NCBI GenBank assembly: GCA_029259675.1
Contig: JAJDES010000048.1
Coordinates: forward strand, 1-8,302
Length of the DNA: 8,302 nucleotides
Source of the DNA: Planctomycetota bacterium
GTDB taxonomy: Bacteria > Planctomycetota > UBA1135 > GCA-002686595
Direction of reading: 5' to 3'
Shown: piece after piece, positions 1 through 6,540 of the stretch
Position numbering within the stretch: position 1 is the first letter of the stretch
How the letters are laid out: every line of letters starts with the position of its first letter
The notes under the pieces: model-generated
The model's input: only the letters and a program-made list of their open reading frames with translations
Database searches by the model: none
Told to the model about the DNA's origin: nothing
Program-made: the position numbers and the translations under genes

Positions 1-993
1 CGCAAGGACATCGATCAGTTTCAAGCGGAAGAGATGGCAACGGCCATGCTCGAACACATTCGCAATCGCACCGCTTCCGTCTTGCCGATGCCGGAACTGC
101 AAACTTATGTCGAAGACAAACCTGATTTCGGTTTGCCGCTCAGCATGCGCGAGTTCATCGTGCTGGAGCCATTTGAGGAAGATCACTTCCTGGAGGGGCG
201 CGATGAGGATTTTGTGATCTATCACTCAATCAGCGCTTACCTGACGATTTGGACCTCGGTCTCCACCCTCGCCGACGCAAATCGAACGCAAACTCCGGGC
301 GCCAATGATGCCGGGAATGATGCGCCCCAACCCGAAGCTCCGGCCGAGGGGGATGGACTGAACTTGGCGGATGGTGGAACGCCTTCTGAAGGTGACTTGC
401 CAACCCCGGGTGCCGAGGAAGGCAGCCCCGGCACGCCCGCTGCTGCAAACGCCGGCGGCGGATCGAATGTGCCGCGCATCAACATCAACCGCGCTCCTCC
501 CGTGGTGTTGAAGGCCCTGATGGACAATCGCGATGTGCCCCCGTATTTCTGGGACAACGTGATTGAGTATCGCAATGAGGAAGAGGAGGACGAGGATGAG
601 GACGAGGAGATCCAAACGGATGATTTTGGCGATGAATACACGGCCAAGAAAATCTTTGCCTCGCTAAACGACCTCAACAACATCGATGGATGGGAAAACA
701 TCGAGCCGATAGTTCAAACCGAACTGCGCAGCCTTTTGGGCGTGCAAAGCAACGTTTTCAGCGTGATCGTTTCGGCCCGCAAGCTGACTGGTCGTGAGGT
801 CGACTCCTTTGGCTACTTCGATGATTTGGAAGCCGTTGAGGAGCAAGAGGAATTCGGTTCGGCGCTATCCATGACGGTGCGCAGCATTGTTTGGCGCCGC
901 GCGGGAGCCGATGAGGTTGAGATCGTGCCCCTGGAGCGTTGGGAACTTCTGGAGTGCTGGCCGTACGAATTGCGCGACTTCACCGACTATTGA
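1..993 (+). CDS. gspK: Type II secretion minor pseudopilin GspK-like protein, C-terminal part (5' end outside window)
   Basis: The reading frame is open from base 1, so the N-terminal prepilin signal and pilin helix lie upstream; 330 residues are visible. GspK proteins sit at the tip of the type II secretion pseudopilus in the periplasm. The assignment rests on the helix-hairpin-helix-like stretch ININRAPPVVLKAL (about residues 160-173 of the fragment), the later FASLNDLNNIDGW segment and SNVFSVIVSARKL, which fit the usual GspK order of an IN(V/I)N-x-AP motif, a second 'ddL' motif and a final beta strand. Two insertions are unusual: a Pro/Gly/Ala/Glu-rich low-complexity linker (about residues 91-155) and an uninterrupted run of 11 Asp/Glu residues (193-203). 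The tail after the VSAR strand continues about 70 residues and is Trp- and Glu-rich. It could instead be a GspK-related general secretion protein of a divergent system; neighbouring gsp genes would decide but are not in the window. Confidence 0.72.
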   Translation, partial: RKDIDQFQAEEMATAMLEHIRNRTASVLPMPELQTYVEDKPDFGLPLSMREFIVLEPFEEDHFLEGRDEDFVIYHSISAYLTIWTSVSTLADANRTQTPGANDAGNDAPQPEAPAEGDGLNLADGGTPSEGDLPTPGAEEGSPGTPAAANAGGGSNVPRININRAPPVVLKALMDNRDVPPYFWDNVIEYRNEEEEDEDEDEEIQTDDFGDEYTAKKIFASLNDLNNIDGWENIEPIVQTELRSLLGVQSNVFSVIVSARKLTGREVDSFGYFDDLEAVEEQEEFGSALSMTVRSIVWRRAGADEVEIVPLERWELLECWPYELRDFTDY

Positions 994-1003
994 CCCAAGA
1001 AAA

Positions 1004-1021
1004 CGAGCCCGCATGGGCTCG
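1004..1021 (+). terminator. Hairpin just after gspK, possible terminator without U-tract
   Basis: A perfect 7-bp inverted repeat, CGAGCCC / GGGCTCG with loop GCAT, begins 10 bases after the gspK stop. Its right arm can alternatively pair downstream: CATGGGC (1012-1018) is complementary to GCCCATG (1029-1035), so two mutually exclusive hairpins are possible. No run of T follows, so a classical intrinsic terminator is not supported; position alone suggests transcript end processing or termination. Confidence 0.35.
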
Positions 1022-1128
1022 GGGTCGTGCCCATGGGCGCGAATCGCGGCACTTTTGCAGCCGCCGCCGGGGGACTCGGGCAACGCTCTGGCTGCGATTG
1101 GGCCATTCGAGAAAGTTGCGGTCCATAT

Positions 1129-1147
1129 CCCTCGGCACAGCCGAGGG
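1129..1147 (+). other. Perfect 8-bp hairpin in the hyuB leader
   Basis: CCCTCGGC / GCCGAGGG with a 3-base ACA loop ends 30 bases upstream of the hyuB start. A further short pairing, CCCCA (1154-1158) with TGGGG (1171-1175), would cover the only G-rich stretch in front of the start codon. This may be a regulatory RNA structure or part of a U-less terminator for the upstream gene. The pairing is directly visible; the role is inference. Confidence 0.4.
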
Positions 1148-1177
1148 CCCCGTCCCCAAAGCGTTTATGCTGGGGTC

Positions 1178-2860
1178 ATGGCGCGCAAGCAAAGCCCCAA
1201 GCCGGCGGTGCGAGGAAGTGACCCCGAAAGTGCCTTGCGAATCGAGGTCTTCGGGCACCTCTTCGCATCCGTTTGTGAAGAGATGGGCGCCGCGCTGCAG
1301 CGCTCGGCTTTCTCACCCAACATCAAAGAGCGCCGCGACTTTTCGTGCGCTCTCTTTGACGGCGCCGGTCGCACCATCGGGCAAGCCGCACATTTGCCGA
1401 TCCATTTGGGTGCGACTCCCATGTCGGTGCGCGAGGTACTTGAGGATGGACCCCTGGCCGATGGCGAAGCCGTATTGCTCAACGACCCCTATCGAGGGGG
1501 GACGCATCTGCCCGATCTAACTTTGGTCTCGCCGGTGTTCCTCAGTGGCAAGCGGGCACCGAAGCGCGCCCGTGTGCCGGACTTCCTTTTGGCGAACCGT
1601 GCCCACCACGCGGATGTCGGCGGAGCGCACCCGGGTTCCATGGGGCCCGCTTTCGACGTGCACGGTGAAGGCTTGCGGATTCCGCCAGTGCGATTGGTGC
1701 GGGCCGGTAAGTTGCAGCGCGAAATGTTGCGTCTCTTGTCGGCCAACATGCGTGTGCCAAAGGAACGCGAAGCGGACCTCATGGCTCAATGGGCGGCCAA
1801 TCGCCTGGGGGCAGCGCGCTTGGCGAGCATGGCCGAGCGCTACGGGGTGGCGCAACTGAAGCAACGCGCCGAGGACCTCTCGCTTTGGACGGAGCGCTTG
1901 TTGCGCGCGCAAATCAAGGCCATACCGAATGGTGAGTACACGGCCTCCGCCGACCTGGAGTTGGGTGCGGACGGAGCTCGAATCGAAGCCAAATGGATCG
2001 TGCGCGGCAGCTCGGTTTGTGTAGACCTCTGCGGAAGTTCCGACCAGGGGCCGGGCCCGATCAATACCACTCGAGCTGTGAGTCAGGCGGCTGTGGTCTA
2101 CGTCCTGCGCTTGCTCTTGCCGGCGGGTTCACCTGCCAACGACGGCATCGCTCGATCCGTCGAGCTGCGCACGCGGGCCGGCAGCCTTGTGGATGCGACT
2201 TATCCAACCTGCGTCGCCGCAGGCAATGTGGAAACCAGCCAGCGCCTTGTGGACGTTTTGCTTGCGGCTTTGTCCAAGGCGCTGCCCGGTCGCATTCCGG
2301 CCTCTAGCGCGGGCACGATGAGCAATTTGACCCTGGGCGGTACGGACTCGAGGGGGCGCCAGTTCGCGCACTACGAAACCTTGCCGGGCGGTGCGGGCGG
2401 TGGCCCTTCCGGAGTTGGGGCCCACGCGGTGCAGACCCATATGACCAATACGCGCAACACTCCGATCGAAGCGCTGGAAACCCAAGTGCCCGTGCGCATC
2501 CTGGCCTTGGGCCTGCGCAACGGTTCGGGCGGCAAGGGCGCGGCCCGGGGCGGGATGGGAATCCGCAAGCGCATCTTGCTGCTCAAGGAGGTCGGCAGCA
2601 GCTGGGTGGCGGAACGGCAGATCCAGGGGCCCGATGGTGCTGCGGGCGGCGCAGCCGGGAAGCCGGGTCGTGCGCGCCTGCGCCTGGCCGCTGTGGTGAG
2701 CGGCGGAGCTCGCTCGGAACCAGCCGGTCGCAAAGTCGGGACATTGCGACCTGGCCCCTGGCGCAGCTTGCCGGGCCAATGGGCGGGACTCATACCTGAG
2801 GGAGCTGAGCTGGAGCTGGAAACTCCCGGCGGTGGGGGCTTTGGAAGCCCACGGACTTGA
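1178..2860 (+). CDS. Hydantoinase B/oxoprolinase family protein (HyuB-like)
   Basis: The 560-residue product belongs to the HyuB family, which with HyuA forms ATP-dependent hydantoinases and 5-oxoprolinases and supplies subunits of acetone/acetophenone carboxylases. Family landmarks in order are CEEMGAALQRSAFSPNIKER (33-52), DGAGRTIGQAAHLPIHLG (61-78), LLNDPYRGGTHLPDLTLV (100-117), RAHHADVGGAHPGS (141-154), YETLPGGAGGGPSGVGAHAV (starting at 399), a GGKGAARGGMGIRK segment, and the typical C-terminal TPGGGGFG. Length is normal for the family. The ATG at 1178 was chosen because conservation begins about 20 residues later; the frame is open further upstream to 887, but that extension overlaps gspK and intergenic hairpins. 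The Shine-Dalgarno is poor (GGGG only 2 bases before ATG), while TATGCT at 1166-1171 lies 6 bases before it, which could mean leaderless transcription. No hyuA partner adjoins it here. The exact substrate cannot be told from sequence. Confidence 0.88.
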   Translation: MARKQSPKPAVRGSDPESALRIEVFGHLFASVCEEMGAALQRSAFSPNIKERRDFSCALFDGAGRTIGQAAHLPIHLGATPMSVREVLEDGPLADGEAVLLNDPYRGGTHLPDLTLVSPVFLSGKRAPKRARVPDFLLANRAHHADVGGAHPGSMGPAFDVHGEGLRIPPVRLVRAGKLQREMLRLLSANMRVPKEREADLMAQWAANRLGAARLASMAERYGVAQLKQRAEDLSLWTERLLRAQIKAIPNGEYTASADLELGADGARIEAKWIVRGSSVCVDLCGSSDQGPGPINTTRAVSQAAVVYVLRLLLPAGSPANDGIARSVELRTRAGSLVDATYPTCVAAGNVETSQRLVDVLLAALSKALPGRIPASSAGTMSNLTLGGTDSRGRQFAHYETLPGGAGGGPSGVGAHAVQTHMTNTRNTPIEALETQVPVRILALGLRNGSGGKGAARGGMGIRKRILLLKEVGSSWVAERQIQGPDGAAGGAAGKPGRARLRLAAVVSGGARSEPAGRKVGTLRPGPWRSLPGQWAGLIPEGAELELETPGGGGFGSPRT

Positions 2861-2910
2861 GTTGAGCCCTTGTGGTTAGGGCCCCTGAGAGCGAGAATCC
2901 CGAGCTTCGT

Positions 2911-2932
2911 TCGGGGGCCGATTGGCCCCCGA
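2911..2932 (+). terminator. Perfect 9-bp GC hairpin downstream of hyuB
   Basis: TCGGGGGCC / GGCCCCCGA with loop GATT lies 50 bases after the hyuB stop. It is the strongest short perfect stem in the window. It is followed by TTGCGTTACTTG rather than a T-run, so it would be a U-less terminator at best, or the first element of the purA leader. A weaker 5-bp stem, GCCCT (2866-2870) with AGGGC (2878-2882), precedes it just after the hyuB stop. Confidence 0.45.
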
Positions 2933-2944
2933 TTGCGTTACTTG

Positions 2945-3044
2945 CCTGGGGCCTCGCCCGGGTGTCGAACGGAGAGCGTTGCGCCGTGCGCAACGGACCG
3001 TCCGGCCCCGCCGCCGGATCCCGGTCGCCGATTTCCTCGGCGAC
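2945..3044 (+). promoter_or_regulatory. Structured purA leader: array of tandem hairpins
   Basis: Within 100 bases four further hairpins follow the 2911-2932 stem. They are a bulged stem at 2945-2962 (GGGC/GCCC with loop CTC, extended by CCT/GGG around one bulged G), a perfect 8-bp stem at 2977-2995 (CGTTGCGC / GCGCAACG, loop CGT), a 5-bp stem at 3001-3018 (TCCGG/CCGGA), and a perfect 8-bp stem at 3024-3044 (GTCGCCGA / TCGGCGAC, loop TTTCC). The last ends 53 bases before the purA ATG. Between it and purA the sequence is pyrimidine-rich (3050-3080) and holds a CCATTG direct repeat. The arrangement is compatible with an RNA leader controlling purA or a complex transcription-stop region. I do not recognise it as a known riboswitch class. 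Confidence 0.45.
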
Positions 3045-3097
3045 ATCCGTTCCTCCCTTCCCATTGGCCTCTTTTCCATTGAGGTTGCCGAGAAAAC

Positions 3098-4378
3098 ATG
3101 CCTTCCGTCAGCGTATTTGGAGCTCAGTGGGGAGATGAAGGTAAGGGCAAAATCATCGACGGGATGGCGCGCGACGCCGATGTGGTCGTGCGCTATCAAG
3201 GTGGCGCAAACGCGGGCCACACCGTGGTTGTGGGGGATGCCAAATACGTCCTGCACCTGATCCCGTCGGGCATTCTTCATCCGCAAAAGCGCAATGTGAT
3301 CGGCAACGGCCTAGCCCTGGACCCGATTAAATTGGTCAAGGAAATCGAAGGTCTGCGCGAGCGCGGAGTTCGGGTCGGTCCCGAAAACCTATTCGTTTCC
3401 GCCCGCGCCCATGTGATTTTCGACCATCACCGTCTGCTGGACAAATTGGCCGAGCGCTGGAAGGGGGACGGTCGAATTGGAACGACGGGCCGCGGCATCG
3501 GGCCCTGCTATTCCGACAAAGCAGCGCGCACCGGCTTGCGCATAGCGGACCTGTTGAGCGCGGACTGCTGTCGCGAGCGACTGTCCACTGTCTTGAAAGA
3601 GAAGAACGCCCTGATCACCAAGGTGCACGGCGCGGACTCGATCGACTTGGATCGCGAAGTGGAGCGCTTCGTTGAATTGGGACGGATTTTGGCCCCCTAC
3701 GTGGCCGATACCGGAGCCTTGGTTCGCAAGGCCTACGCGGCCGGCGAACGCATCCTTTTTGAAGGTGCCCAGGGTGTGATGCTCGACATCGACCACGGTA
3801 CCTACCCCTACGTTACGAGTTCCAACACAAGCACTGCCGGGATTGCGGCGGGCGTCGGATTCCCGCCGAACCGAATTGAGCGCGTTGTCGGCATCGCCAA
3901 GGCCTATTGCACGCGTGTGGGCGAGGGACCTTTCCCATCGGAGGATCACGGTGATGAGGGCGATGCCATTCGCAAGGCGGGCAATGAGTACGGAGCGACC
4001 ACGGGGCGCCCGCGCCGCTGTGGTTGGTTCGACGCCGTTGCCGTTCGCTACGCCATGGATCTCAACGGTGCCGACAGCCTGGTCATGACCAACTTGGATG
4101 TCTTGACAGGCTTCCCCGAACTCAAGGTTGCCGTGGCCTATCGCGTTGACGGTGAATTGGTCAGCGAATTTCCCGCAGCCGCCACCGACTTGAACGGCAT
4201 CGAAGTGGTCACCGAGTCACGACCCGGCTGGACCGAGGACATTTGCGCGGTGCGCCAGTGGAAGGATTTGCCCGAAAAAGCTCGAACCTACGTCGAATGG
4301 GTGGAGAGTTTGGTGGGTGTGCCGATCGAATTGCTTTCGGTGGGGCCGGAGCGCGATCAGTTGATTCCACGTAAGTGA
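3098..4378 (+). CDS. purA: Adenylosuccinate synthase
   Basis: PurA joins IMP and aspartate, using GTP, to make adenylosuccinate, the first committed step from IMP to AMP, in the cytoplasm. The 426-residue protein is full length for the family. It begins with the phosphate-binding segment QWGDEGKGK (10-18) carrying the catalytic Asp13, followed by GGANAGHTVV with the catalytic His41, both at the same numbering as in the E. coli enzyme. Further conserved blocks are GTTGRGIGP, FEGAQGVMLDIDHGTYPYVTSS, STAGIAAGVG, TRVGEGPFPSE, GATTGRPRRCGWFD and a C-terminal SVGPERDQLI. The ATG at 3098 places the GDEGKGK motif correctly. The only Shine-Dalgarno-like sequence is GAGG at 3081-3084, 13 bases away, so initiation signals are weak. 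The gene stands alone between long gaps, with a hairpin-rich leader upstream. Nothing in the protein looks aberrant. Confidence 0.98.
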   Translation: MPSVSVFGAQWGDEGKGKIIDGMARDADVVVRYQGGANAGHTVVVGDAKYVLHLIPSGILHPQKRNVIGNGLALDPIKLVKEIEGLRERGVRVGPENLFVSARAHVIFDHHRLLDKLAERWKGDGRIGTTGRGIGPCYSDKAARTGLRIADLLSADCCRERLSTVLKEKNALITKVHGADSIDLDREVERFVELGRILAPYVADTGALVRKAYAAGERILFEGAQGVMLDIDHGTYPYVTSSNTSTAGIAAGVGFPPNRIERVVGIAKAYCTRVGEGPFPSEDHGDEGDAIRKAGNEYGATTGRPRRCGWFDAVAVRYAMDLNGADSLVMTNLDVLTGFPELKVAVAYRVDGELVSEFPAAATDLNGIEVVTESRPGWTEDICAVRQWKDLPEKARTYVEWVESLVGVPIELLSVGPERDQLIPRK

Positions 4379-4407
4379 GGAGCCATGGGCACTTCATTCA
4401 AGGCTCC
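4379..4407 (+). terminator. Inverted repeat immediately after purA
   Basis: GGAGCC (4379-4384) starts on the base after the purA stop and pairs with GGCTCC (4402-4407) around a 17-base loop. The stem is only 6 bp and no T-run follows, so this is a weak terminator candidate. The remainder of the purA-uppS gap holds little else. Confidence 0.25.
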
Positions 4408-4465
4408 CAGACCGGGTCTCCGTATTCCTTGCGAATCGAAGCTGGGCCTGCGGACGATCCCAACG

Positions 4466-4471
4466 GATAAT
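4466..4471 (+). promoter_or_regulatory. Possible -10 element upstream of uppS
   Basis: GATAAT matches the bacterial -10 consensus TATAAT at five of six bases and lies 28 bases upstream of the uppS ATG. No recognisable -35 hexamer sits 16-18 bases before it (that stretch reads CTGGGCCT), so a promoter here is only a suggestion. It would fit uppS being transcribed separately from purA. Confidence 0.2.
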
Positions 4472-4499
4472 TCGAACGCATAGCGAGCTCCAGCTACAG

Positions 4500-5294
4500 A
4501 TGCCGAAGAAGCCGATAAAGCGCCCCGACTTAGGTGGCCCCTTCCCCGAGCACCTTGCCATCATCATGGACGGCAATGGTCGCTGGGCACAGAAGCGAAC
4601 CCTGCGCCGGGTTCTTGGTCACCGGGAAGGCATCAACTCCGTGCGCGAGATCACGACCGAGTGTGCGAGCATGGGAGTCAAGAGTTTGACGCTCTACTCC
4701 TTCTCCGTGGAGAACTGGAAGCGACCGCGAACCGAAGTGCGCTTCCTCATGCGGTTGCTGCGCGAGTTCTTGATTGAGGAGCGCGACACGTTGATGGAGA
4801 ACGACGTGCGCTTGCGTTGCATCGGGCGCTTGGACGATTTGCCCACCGAAGCGCTGTCGGAACTGCGGCGCACCGAGGAACTGACGGCTGATAACGGAGG
4901 CATGTGCCTGCGCTTGGCGCTTTCCTACGGCGCGCGCAGCGAATTGGCCGACGCAGTCAAGCGCATGTGCGAAGCGGCGCGCAATGGGGAATTGGATCCG
5001 GCCTCGATCGACGAAGAGAGCCTGCGCGGTTTCCTTTACGATCCCGAGACTCCCGATCCGGATTTGTTGATTCGCACGGCGGGAGAAATGCGCGTTTCCA
5101 ACTTTCTCCTGTGGCAAATCTCCTACTCGGAGTTTTTCGTGACGGATAAGTGTTGGCCGGAGTTTCGCAAGCCGGAACTTCTACAGGCCATGAGCGCCTT
5201 CGCGGCCCGCGAGCGACGCTATGGCGGACTTGTGGCCGAAGAAGCGCCCCAAGGCGAGGCGGACGCTTCCACTCGCAACGAGCGAACGGCCTAG
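4500..5294 (+). CDS. uppS: Undecaprenyl diphosphate synthase (cis-prenyltransferase)
   Basis: UppS adds isopentenyl units to farnesyl diphosphate in cis configuration to make the C55 lipid carrier for peptidoglycan and other envelope glycans; it works at the inner face of the membrane. The 264-residue product has all hallmarks: HLAIIMDGNGRWAQKR (18-33) with the catalytic Asp24, GHREG (40-44), LTLYSFSVENWKRP, and the signature RTAGEMRVSN (192-201) followed by FLLWQISYSE (202-211). A C-terminal Glu/Ala-rich tail of about 20 residues is variable in the family. Length is close to the normal 240-260. The ATG at 4500 gives a short, usual N-terminus; upstream there is no clear Shine-Dalgarno. cdsA follows after a 184-base gap, the same order as in many bacteria, although the two genes are often much closer than here. 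Family members can make shorter cis-prenyl chains; UppS is the default reading next to cdsA. Confidence 0.95.
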   Translation: MPKKPIKRPDLGGPFPEHLAIIMDGNGRWAQKRTLRRVLGHREGINSVREITTECASMGVKSLTLYSFSVENWKRPRTEVRFLMRLLREFLIEERDTLMENDVRLRCIGRLDDLPTEALSELRRTEELTADNGGMCLRLALSYGARSELADAVKRMCEAARNGELDPASIDEESLRGFLYDPETPDPDLLIRTAGEMRVSNFLLWQISYSEFFVTDKCWPEFRKPELLQAMSAFAARERRYGGLVAEEAPQGEADASTRNERTA

Positions 5295-5304
5295 GCGAGT
5301 GGGG

Positions 5305-5325
5305 CGCCTTTCCCGAGGAGGGGCG
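5305..5325 (+). terminator. Hairpin downstream of uppS overlapping a strong Shine-Dalgarno sequence
   Basis: CGCCTTTCC (5305-5313) pairs with GGAGGGGCG (5317-5325) around loop CGA, giving 9 pairs including two G-U wobbles. It lies 10 bases after the uppS stop. The right arm contains AGGAGG, so if the small reading frame at 5326 is real, this hairpin would hide its ribosome binding site. No T-run follows. Confidence 0.35.
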
Positions 5326-5415
5326 ATGTTGCGCGGAAGCATGGAGCGATTGCCGACGCAAAGGACCTGCGCTTCGAATTCGCGCATTGGGGGGGGATCT
5401 CGATGGGGTCGTTGA
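5326..5415 (+). CDS. Possible small ORF (29 aa) between uppS and cdsA
   Basis: An ATG at 5326 is preceded by AGGAGG (5316-5321) at a 4-base spacing, the best Shine-Dalgarno match in the window. The frame gives a 29-residue basic, Arg-rich peptide ending in GGGSRWGR, with a stop at 5413-5415. It is in the same frame as cdsA but separated from it by that stop. I recognise no family. A run of eight G (5389-5396) falls in its 3' part. It might be a leader peptide for cdsA, or chance; only the strength of the ribosome binding site speaks for it. Confidence 0.2.
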   Translation: MLRGSMERLPTQRTCASNSRIGGGSRWGR

Positions 5416-5478
5416 TCTCTGCGGGGGCACTCGGGCAGACTGTCCCTTCGAAGTTCAGATCAAGGGAACGCGAATCCA

Positions 5479-6375
5479 TTGACTTCACCGCAAAGCAGCC
5501 CGGCTAGTTCTCCCAAGGGAACGTCACGCGCCGCCAAAATTCTCAAGCGAACTTGGGTCGGAGCCAGCCTGGCGTTGGTTCTGGCGCTGCTGCTTTACTT
5601 GGCCAAATCCAGCCCGAATGGGGTTGTGGTGCACGGGATCGGATTCATTCTGTGCCTGGGCCTCGTGTTCGAATTGCGCCAAATGGGTGTTTGGGGTTCG
5701 CGCGGGGCGTGTTGGGTCGGCTTATTGGCAGTTGTGAGCGTTGGTATCTATAGCGCCCCAAGTCTGGATCTCTTACCAAGCGGACCAGCGCTGCAGTACG
5801 CGTGCATGGGCGTGATGGCGGCGGCTGTGGCCATACAACTGGGAGTCTTCTTGCCTAAGGAGCGCGATCCGGCGGCTCAAGCTCCCGGAGTCCTAGGCTT
5901 AGCGGGCTTGGCGGTTTGGATCGCTGCGGCCTTGCCGGCCCTTGCCCTAATTCAAAGCGTCTGGGGCTTTGGTGCACTTGTCTCGATCTTGGTGCTCTCG
6001 AAGATTGGCGACATCGCCGGCTATTACGTCGGAAACGCGATCGGCAAGAGCCATCCCTTTCCAAAGATCAGTCCGGGCAAGACAACGGCCGGGTGCGTGG
6101 GTTCCCTGTTGGTCGGCATTGCCGCCGGCGGGCTCATGGCCTGGTGCGAATACCTGCCCGCCGGCGTGGGAGCCGGCTTCGTCGCCGGCGCTCTGGTGAA
6201 TGTCGCCGCCCAGGCGGGAGACTTGCTCGAGAGCTGGGTCAAGCGCAGGGCGGGCGTGAAGGACTCGGGCACCTGGTTCGGCCCCTCGGGCGGGCTGCTC
6301 GACTTGGTCGACAGCCTGTTGCTGTCCGTGCCCGCCGCCATGTTCCTTTGGCCCAGTTTGCTCGCGACTCCCTAA
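5479..6375 (+). CDS. cdsA: Phosphatidate cytidylyltransferase (divergent CdsA)
   Basis: CdsA makes CDP-diacylglycerol from phosphatidate and CTP in the cytoplasmic membrane, the branch point to bacterial phospholipids. The 298-residue protein is of usual length and polytopic: hydrophobic spans are visible at about residues 25-45, 50-65, 70-90, 105-125, 135-180, 210-240 and near the C-terminus. Family landmarks are SKIGDIAGYYVGNAIGK, SPGKTTAG, and the C-terminal signature region from S252 to S279, with KRRAGVKDSG and D275/D278 retained. Several usual residues differ: the GHGG histidine is Ser270, the DRxDS arginine is Leu276, and the KT-x-EG glutamate is Ala. The start is TTG at 5479, with AAGGGA at 5462-5467 as ribosome binding site (11 bases away); no ATG or GTG occurs between the upstream in-frame stop at 5413 and this point. 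Context after uppS supports the assignment. Confidence 0.88.
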   Translation: MTSPQSSPASSPKGTSRAAKILKRTWVGASLALVLALLLYLAKSSPNGVVVHGIGFILCLGLVFELRQMGVWGSRGACWVGLLAVVSVGIYSAPSLDLLPSGPALQYACMGVMAAAVAIQLGVFLPKERDPAAQAPGVLGLAGLAVWIAAALPALALIQSVWGFGALVSILVLSKIGDIAGYYVGNAIGKSHPFPKISPGKTTAGCVGSLLVGIAAGGLMAWCEYLPAGVGAGFVAGALVNVAAQAGDLLESWVKRRAGVKDSGTWFGPSGGLLDLVDSLLLSVPAAMFLWPSLLATP

Positions 6376-6463
6376 GCGGGAACCTGCGCTCGGCGGGCTT
6401 GCGATCAAACTTTTGCCTCCCAAGATCGGGTCCCGAGCCCATGACTTAGAGGCGAGGACGTCC

Positions 6464-6505
6464 GGCCGTTTTTAAACCGAAATGGGGTCACTTTGGGCCG
6501 TTTTT
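6464..6505 (+). repeat. Short direct repeat GGCCGTTTTT, two copies
   Basis: Identical 10-base copies at 6464-6473 and 6496-6505, with start points 32 bases apart. Each is a GC block followed by five T, so each could act as the U-tract end of a terminator, but the stems in front of them are poor (only the GGACGTCC palindrome precedes the first). They may be transcription end points for cdsA or binding sites; chance is not excluded. Confidence 0.35.
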
Positions 6506-6540
6506 GCGCCCGCAACGGAAGGGATCGGCGCAATTCGCAG

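Noticed and set aside
887..1177. N-terminal extension of the hyuB frame back to 887
   Set aside because: It overlaps the end of gspK and runs through the intergenic hairpins; family similarity begins only after the ATG at 1178.
2129..2779. 216-codon - strand frame opposite hyuB
   Set aside because: It lies fully inside hyuB, and its composition (Arg, Ala, Gln, His) fits a GC-driven shadow.
5150..5482. 110-codon + strand frame across the uppS end and the uppS-cdsA gap
   Set aside because: More than a third overlaps uppS in another frame, the translation is Arg/Gly-rich and resembles no family, and it has no supporting ribosome binding site.
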